Positions 59,469-64,000 of a stretch of DNA of 64,000 nt are shown piece after piece (within the stretch, counting starts at the first letter, position 1; each line of letters starts with the position of its first letter). Both the position numbers and the translations under genes were made by a program. The stretch is from Eubacteriaceae bacterium (GTDB lineage Bacteria; Bacillota; Clostridia; Peptostreptococcales; Anaerovoracaceae), in assembly GCA_902362805.1 (NCBI GenBank), contig CABIXY010000003.1:46247-110246 (forward strand), read 5' to 3'. A model generated the notes under the pieces. It did no database searches. It worked only from the letters and a program-made list of their open reading frames with translations, and was not told where the DNA came from.

Positions 59469-60647
59469 ATGGACTTAACAAATATAATCGAGAACACTTG
59501 TGCCGAAGTGGTTGAAATCTACCGCCATCTCCACATGCATCCGGAACTATCGGAACAGGAAAAAGAGACTGCAGATTACATCTGTCAGACTCTCGATGTT
59601 CACAATATCCCGTACCAACGAAATATCGCGGGCCACGGCATTACTGCCCTGGTCAAAGGCAGCGGCTCTGGCTGCATCGGCATTCGGGCAGATATCGACG
59701 CACTTGCGATCGATGAGACGACGGAGGCACCTTACGCTTCAGTAAATCCTGGCGTTATGCACGCCTGCGGTCACGATATGCATACGGCGATTCTGCTGGG
59801 GACGGGAATTGTACTCAGTGAAATTGCAGACCAGCTGCCAGGCAGTGTCAAACTGATCTTTCAACCGGCAGAGGAAACTACAGGCGGCGCTCACCAAATG
59901 ATTGAAGCGGGCGTTTTACAGCAGCCAGATGTATCGGCTATGATCGGTCTTCACGTCGATCCCGCCTTTGAAACCGGTTCTGTCATCATGCGAAAAGGGG
60001 CGATGAATGCGGCGGTAAATGATTTTACAATGCAGATAAAAGGTCAGCAGTGTCACGGCGCTCAGCCGGAAAGAGGGATTGATCCCATCGTCGTGGCTGC
60101 CGATATGATTATGACTTTACAGACGGTGGCAACCCGTTTTACAGCGGCTACCAACCCGGTGGTGGTATCTATCGGCAGCATTCACGGCGGAAGCGGCTGC
60201 AATATTATCCCGGGTGAGGTGACCATGCAGGGAACCCTCCGTGCTGTCAGCAAGGAAACGCTTACGGCAATCCAGAAACGCGTTGAACAAATCGCTGCCG
60301 GCACGGCTGCTACGTATGGCGCTTCTGTACAATTTTCTTGGATGGAAACACCTTTCCCTCCACTGATCAATGATGACAAGGTGATAGATATCGTCGAACA
60401 GGCTGCGAAGGATGTGCAATTTGTCGTCCATCCTATGCCAGAGACCAGTATGGGGGCCGATGACTTTGCTTTTTTCACAGAAGCCGTGCCGGGGGCTTAT
60501 TTTAATCTCGGCTGTGCGCCAAAAGGAACCAAGCTGTCGCCGCTTCACAATGGAAATTTCATCGGTGATGAAAAGGCGCTTTCTGCCGGTATGGAGATTG
60601 AACTCCAGACAGTGCTGGCCTTGTTAGACAGATATAGTAATGTATAG
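59469..60647 (+). CDS. M20-family amidohydrolase (N-acyl amino acid/peptide hydrolase)
   Basis: 392 residues from ATG 59469, with AAAGGAG seven bases upstream. HippuraseI/AbgB-like family: MHPELSEQE near 25, GIRADIDALAI near 70, MHACGHDMHTAILLG near 98, QPAEETTGGA near 135, GLHVDP near 160, and GADDFAFF near 335. The Cys/His/Glu metal set is complete. It releases amino acids from N-acyl forms or cleaves short amides. It stands alone between two promoters. Confidence 0.92.
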   Translation: MDLTNIIENTCAEVVEIYRHLHMHPELSEQEKETADYICQTLDVHNIPYQRNIAGHGITALVKGSGSGCIGIRADIDALAIDETTEAPYASVNPGVMHACGHDMHTAILLGTGIVLSEIADQLPGSVKLIFQPAEETTGGAHQMIEAGVLQQPDVSAMIGLHVDPAFETGSVIMRKGAMNAAVNDFTMQIKGQQCHGAQPERGIDPIVVAADMIMTLQTVATRFTAATNPVVVSIGSIHGGSGCNIIPGEVTMQGTLRAVSKETLTAIQKRVEQIAAGTAATYGASVQFSWMETPFPPLINDDKVIDIVEQAAKDVQFVVHPMPETSMGADDFAFFTEAVPGAYFNLGCAPKGTKLSPLHNGNFIGDEKALSAGMEIELQTVLALLDRYSNV

Positions 60648-60787
60648 ATTGTACAACAAACGAACATCTGTTATAACCAGATTTGCATTCAGCCGCTTTG
60701 ACTTGGGACGTAATCGTAGTGCCTTTTTCTGATGAGAAAAAAACACGCCACAATCAGCCCCAGTGCCTCTGCAGATGGGTTCCACGA

Positions 60788-60816
60788 TTGACTTTTTCAG
60801 CGACGCTCATTATAAT
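60788..60816 (+). promoter_or_regulatory. Promoter of whiA
   Basis: TTGACT (60788-60793), 17-base spacer, TATAAT (60811-60816). Confidence 0.75.
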
Positions 60817-60865
60817 GTAGACAGATTCAGAAGACTATATATTTAAATGGAGAGGAGCTGTCAAG

Positions 60866-61807
60866 ATGTCATTTGCGACGGAGACAAAAAACGAACTGGC
60901 CAGAGTGGAGCCGGAAAAAAAGTGCTGCCAGCTGGCAGAAATTTCGGGCTTTTTGAGGGTTTCAGGCAGCCTGCGACTGGCAGGAGGCGGCAAGTTCAAA
61001 ATTGTCATCACGACAGAAAATCCGGCCGTGGCCAGACATTATAAAAAGCTGATTAAAGAGTATTTTCAGGTAGATACGGAGCTGGAGATCGGGGAGGGGG
61101 CAGGGCCGAAGAAGGGGCGAGCCTACCTTTTGACCATAGATCCTGACATGAGGAGTGAACAGATTCTCAGGGAGGCAGGAATCCTCCTTGTAAGAGAGGG
61201 TAACAACTATATCTCTGACGGTATTTACAGTGACTTGATCAAGACCAAGTGTTGCCGAAAATCCTATCTCAGAGGTATTTTCATGGGGTCGGGAAGCATC
61301 AGCGATCCAGAAAAGAGCTATCATCTGGAGATTGTCTGCGGCAGCAGGAATCTGGCCAATGATTTGAAAAAGATGATTAACACCTTTGTGGATTTGTCGG
61401 CCAAAATCGTAGAACGCAAAAACCATTATGTCGTATATATGAAGAATTCGGAATATATCTGCGATACCTTGGCTATCATGGGTGCACATTCCCAGATGCT
61501 GGAGCTAGAAAATGTAAAAATCAAAAAAGGACTTGTAAACGAGACAGTGCGCATAACCAACTGCGACAACGCCAATACAGACAGGACGTTAGATGCCTCA
61601 CAGCGACAGCTGGAGAGCATCAAAAAGATTCAAGAACGGAAAGGTCTCGAATGCCTGCCGGAAAAGCTGCGGGCTGTCGCAGAGTTGCGCCTGGAATATC
61701 CAGAAGCCAGTTTGGTGCAGCTGGCGGAGATGATGGACCCTCCGATGAAAAAGTCCGGAATCAACAACCGCTTTCGAAAAATCCAAGAGATTGCAGAAAA
61801 GCTATAG
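60866..61807 (+). CDS. whiA: Sporulation/division regulator WhiA
   Basis: 313 residues with GAGGAG upstream. The N-terminus SFATETKNELARVEPEKKCC and the following ISGFLRVSGSLRL, FMGSGSISDPEKSYHLE blocks match the degenerate LAGLIDADG homing-endonuclease-like domain. The C-terminus has the HTH VAELRLEYPEASLVQLAEMMDPP and KSGINNRFRKIQEIA. In Firmicutes the usual order is rapZ, yvcK, whiA; here the yvcK position is taken by kce and an amidohydrolase. Confidence 0.95.
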   Translation: MSFATETKNELARVEPEKKCCQLAEISGFLRVSGSLRLAGGGKFKIVITTENPAVARHYKKLIKEYFQVDTELEIGEGAGPKKGRAYLLTIDPDMRSEQILREAGILLVREGNNYISDGIYSDLIKTKCCRKSYLRGIFMGSGSISDPEKSYHLEIVCGSRNLANDLKKMINTFVDLSAKIVERKNHYVVYMKNSEYICDTLAIMGAHSQMLELENVKIKKGLVNETVRITNCDNANTDRTLDASQRQLESIKKIQERKGLECLPEKLRAVAELRLEYPEASLVQLAEMMDPPMKKSGINNRFRKIQEIAEKL

Positions 61808-61846
61808 AAGACCAGGAAGCAAATGGGGTGCAGCGAAGGTGACCTT

Positions 61847-63217
61847 ATGAATGCAGAAAAGAACAAGATACAATTTTATAAACCCCTCATAACCGTGATT
61901 TTTATGGTGATCGTGATGTTTACGTCCATGGTATATTATCAGGCTGATCCGCAGATACCGCTGATGTTTGGCTGTCTGGTTGCGGGCCTTGTAGCGGTTT
62001 GGATGGGTTTTACGTGGGAGAAGATTTTAGAAGGCGCGTTGAAAGGCATCAGCCAATCGCTGGAAGCGATTTTGATCCTGCTGCTCATCGGTGTCCTTGT
62101 CGGCGTATGGATTGCCTGCGGCACGGTGCCGGCAATGATTTATTATGGATTGAAGATGATATCTGCCAGGTATTTTTTGCCTACTGCCATGATGATCTGT
62201 GTCATTGTGGCGTTCGCTATAGGCTCTTGGGGAACCATAGGCACGGTAGGCCTGGCCTTTATGGGCATGGGAACAGCGCTGCATATTTCGGCACCTGTGG
62301 TGGCGGGCTGCATCGTATCAGGTGCCTATATGGGCGAGGTGATTTCTCCGCTGTCCGATGCCACAAATCTGACAGCCGCTGTAGTGGGTGAGAACGTCTT
62401 TCAGATTGTACGCAGGATGGCAAAGCCGGCTATCATCGCCTTCGGCATAACGATGGTCTGCTATTTTGTCATTGGCAGACAGTATACAGGCGGAACAGAA
62501 ACGCAGCTGGGCAGTGATATCGGATCTCTGCTTGGCAGTATCAAGGGACAATTCTCTATTTCACCCCTTGAACTGCTGCCGATGGCCTTGATGGCAGCGT
62601 GCATCTTACTGAAGTTTCCCGCCATACCATCCATGCTTGCAGGCATCTTGTGCGGTCTGCTTGAGGCGCTCTTTCTGCAGCAGATAGAAATCAGTCAAAT
62701 ATTGAACGTCAGCTATAATGGATTCATCTGTGAAAGTGGGAATCCTTTGGTAGACGACCTGCTTTCGGCAGGGGGCATGAACGAAATGCTCTATTCCATT
62801 TCCATTATCATCATCGCTATGAGTTTTGGCGGTATCATGCAGCATACGGGACAGATTGAAACCTTGCTCAATCCTCTGATCAGAAGGATTCAATCAAAGG
62901 GGAGTCTGACCCTGGTCACGGTTTTGTCCTGCATCAGCATGAATGTGATTTTGCCGGATCAATACCTGGGGATTTCGCTGCCGGGACAGATGTATGAAAA
63001 AACATACGCAGATAGAAATATCGACCGATCCGATTTGGCGATGACGCTGCTGGGCGGAGGCGCAGTGACTTCACCCTTGGTACCATGGAATACGTGCGGT
63101 ATCTACGTGATGACAATTCTCAGTGTTCCAGCGGTTTCCTACGGACCCTATGCTTTCTACAGTATCCTTCTGCCGTTGACAGTGATCGTTTTGGGCTATA
63201 TACATAAGAAACACTAA
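61847..63217 (+). CDS. NhaC-family antiporter, copy 3
   Basis: 456 residues from ATG 61847 (GAAGGTG upstream); the ATG at 61823 would add eight residues. About eleven membrane segments. Family blocks: AFAIGSWGTIGTVGLAFMGMG near 115, GAYMGEVISPLSDATNLTAAV near 160, PLVPWNTCGIYV near 415. More distant from copies 1 and 2 than they are from each other. It probably exchanges Na+ with H+ or an organic ion. Confidence 0.9.
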   Translation: MNAEKNKIQFYKPLITVIFMVIVMFTSMVYYQADPQIPLMFGCLVAGLVAVWMGFTWEKILEGALKGISQSLEAILILLLIGVLVGVWIACGTVPAMIYYGLKMISARYFLPTAMMICVIVAFAIGSWGTIGTVGLAFMGMGTALHISAPVVAGCIVSGAYMGEVISPLSDATNLTAAVVGENVFQIVRRMAKPAIIAFGITMVCYFVIGRQYTGGTETQLGSDIGSLLGSIKGQFSISPLELLPMALMAACILLKFPAIPSMLAGILCGLLEALFLQQIEISQILNVSYNGFICESGNPLVDDLLSAGGMNEMLYSISIIIIAMSFGGIMQHTGQIETLLNPLIRRIQSKGSLTLVTVLSCISMNVILPDQYLGISLPGQMYEKTYADRNIDRSDLAMTLLGGGAVTSPLVPWNTCGIYVMTILSVPAVSYGPYAFYSILLPLTVIVLGYIHKKH

Positions 63218-63270
63218 TACTCTGAAAAATTATACACGAGTAAGAAATTGACCAAAAATTACACAATGTG

Positions 63271-63308
63271 AGCACGGTGCAACAAATTTATGCACCGTGC
63301 TTTTTTTG
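63271..63308 (+). terminator. Terminator of nhaC copy 3
   Basis: AGCACGGTGCA (63271-63281) pairs with TGCACCGTGCT (63291-63301), followed by TTTTTTG. Confidence 0.92.
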
Positions 63309-63378
63309 ATTATTTATCTGTGCTCTCTGTCGCGTTACAATCTCTTACAGTAGTTAGTTAGAAGGGAGAGACGACAAT

Positions 63379-64000
63379 ATGGACAGATTTTCTGCGGCAG
63401 TAGTCAAACATAGAAAAATCATTTTGATCGTATGCGTCTTGCTGCTGGTACCATCAGTATTCGGTATGCTGGGCACTAGGATCAATTACGATATGCTGAC
63501 ATATCTGCCGAAAAACTTAGATACGGTGAAAGGTCAAGATATCCTGATGGACGATTATGGAAAAGGTGCATTTTCGATTATCGTCGTCCAGGATAAGACG
63601 CCGGCAGAAACAGCGGCAATCAAAAACAAAATTGAAAAGGTAGATCACGTGGATTCAGTCATCTGGTACAACACCTTGCTGAGCACTGATGTGCCGATGG
63701 AAATCATTCCTGACAAGTATTACGAGGCATTTAACAAAGATGGAGGAACTTTGATGGCGGTGTTCTTTGATTCCTCCACTTCAGCGGATGAGACGATTGA
63801 GGCGATTGGAGAAATCAGACAGCTGTCTGGCAATGACTCCTATGTGACAGGGATGTCGGCCTTGGTCAAGGATCTGAAAGACCTCTGTGAACAAGAGGAG
63901 CCACATTACGTAGGTCTGGCGGTCATCTGTGCAGTCATTGCTATGATGATTCTGTTGGACTCCTGGATGATTCCGGTCATCTTCCTGGCCAGCATCGGTA
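63379..64000 (+). CDS. MMPL/RND-superfamily transporter, cut by window end
   Basis: ATG 63379 behind GAAGGGAG; the frame stays open to the last base (207 codons). After a short basic start (DRFSAAVVKHRKI) comes TM1 (ILIVCVLLLVPSVFGML), then an extracytoplasmic region with YDMLTYLPKNLDTVKGQDIL and a ferredoxin-like fold, then the start of a TM cluster near 190 (VGLAVICAVIAMMILLDSWM). This is the typical beginning of a YdgH/MMPL-type exporter. Substrate unknown. Confidence 0.85.
   Translation, partial: MDRFSAAVVKHRKIILIVCVLLLVPSVFGMLGTRINYDMLTYLPKNLDTVKGQDILMDDYGKGAFSIIVVQDKTPAETAAIKNKIEKVDHVDSVIWYNTLLSTDVPMEIIPDKYYEAFNKDGGTLMAVFFDSSTSADETIEAIGEIRQLSGNDSYVTGMSALVKDLKDLCEQEEPHYVGLAVICAVIAMMILLDSWMIPVIFLASIG

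Overview
The window looks like the chromosome of an anaerobic, amino-acid-fermenting Clostridia-type Firmicute (moderate GC, AGGAGG-type ribosome binding sites, pyruvate:ferredoxin oxidoreductase, WhiA/RapZ/MurB cluster, several NhaC antiporters, a 3-keto-5-aminohexanoate cleavage enzyme). I cannot name the species; Eubacteriales Family XIII-type organisms would fit, but that is a guess.

Left end (1-7302): the right end of a prophage. Tail/baseplate-type genes are followed by a holin and a GH25 endolysin with a peptidoglycan-binding tail, then a cargo zone with a duplicated XRE regulator, an HTH/small-protein pair and an AT-rich NACHT ATPase of the kind linked to anti-phage defence. A 3' tRNA remnant (7303-7343) closes it. 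7344-14513 is a second integrated element of 7.17 kb bounded by the same 41-bp tRNA-end repeat, with a 20-bp direct repeat just inside each end. It carries a tyrosine integrase, a probable excisionase, a CI/Cro-like divergent switch with three phased TGCGCA operators, an HUH-type replication protein, a sigma-70-like factor and a predicted small RNA. No conjugation or virion genes are visible, so it is probably an integrative plasmid-like or satellite element.

The most novel structure is a cassette at 13423-13942, repeated beyond the att site at 14911-15420 and decayed at 15619-15725. A strong promoter drives a 19-codon gene for a cationic, internally repeated beta-strand peptide; an antisense promoter with exact 17-bp spacing drives a short RNA that overlaps the peptide mRNA tail; a ribbon-helix-helix gene follows. 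Layout and 5'-3' pairing resemble type I toxin-antitoxin loci, but with an unusual peptide and an added protein regulator.

Core region (15784-33404): GNAT acetyltransferase, phosphodiesterase, secreted FnIII protein, oleate hydratase, TetR plus ferredoxin-type aldo/keto reductase, papain-like hydrolase, arginase-family protein, CAT-like acetyltransferase, alanine:cation symporter, PFOR, glutamine amidotransferase, lipoprotein, macrodomain protein and an NhaC antiporter. 33578-37768 is a complete pstS-C-A-B-phoU operon with PHO-box-like repeats and a circularly permuted PstS. 37923-39003 is an Rpn-family gene broken by an 85-bp repeat that has a sister copy beside the tRNA remnant.

40136-50866 is a striking unit. 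A second nhaC has a consensus sigma-54 promoter and lies divergent from a sigma-54 activator whose N-terminus resembles 3,5-diaminohexanoate dehydrogenase of lysine fermentation. The activator is followed by a 1588-residue fusion (HD hydrolase, helical repeats, NadD/CoaD-like nucleotidyltransferase, phosphoribosyltransferase-like end), a lactate-dehydrogenase-like protein and a flavodoxin-like protein.

The right part holds D-serine ammonia-lyase, a second phosphodiesterase, a degenerate Fic-like protein, an AI-2E-family permease, murB, a PHP phosphatase, a frameshifted rapZ, kce, an M20 amidohydrolase, whiA, a third NhaC and the start of an MMPL/RND transporter cut by the window end.
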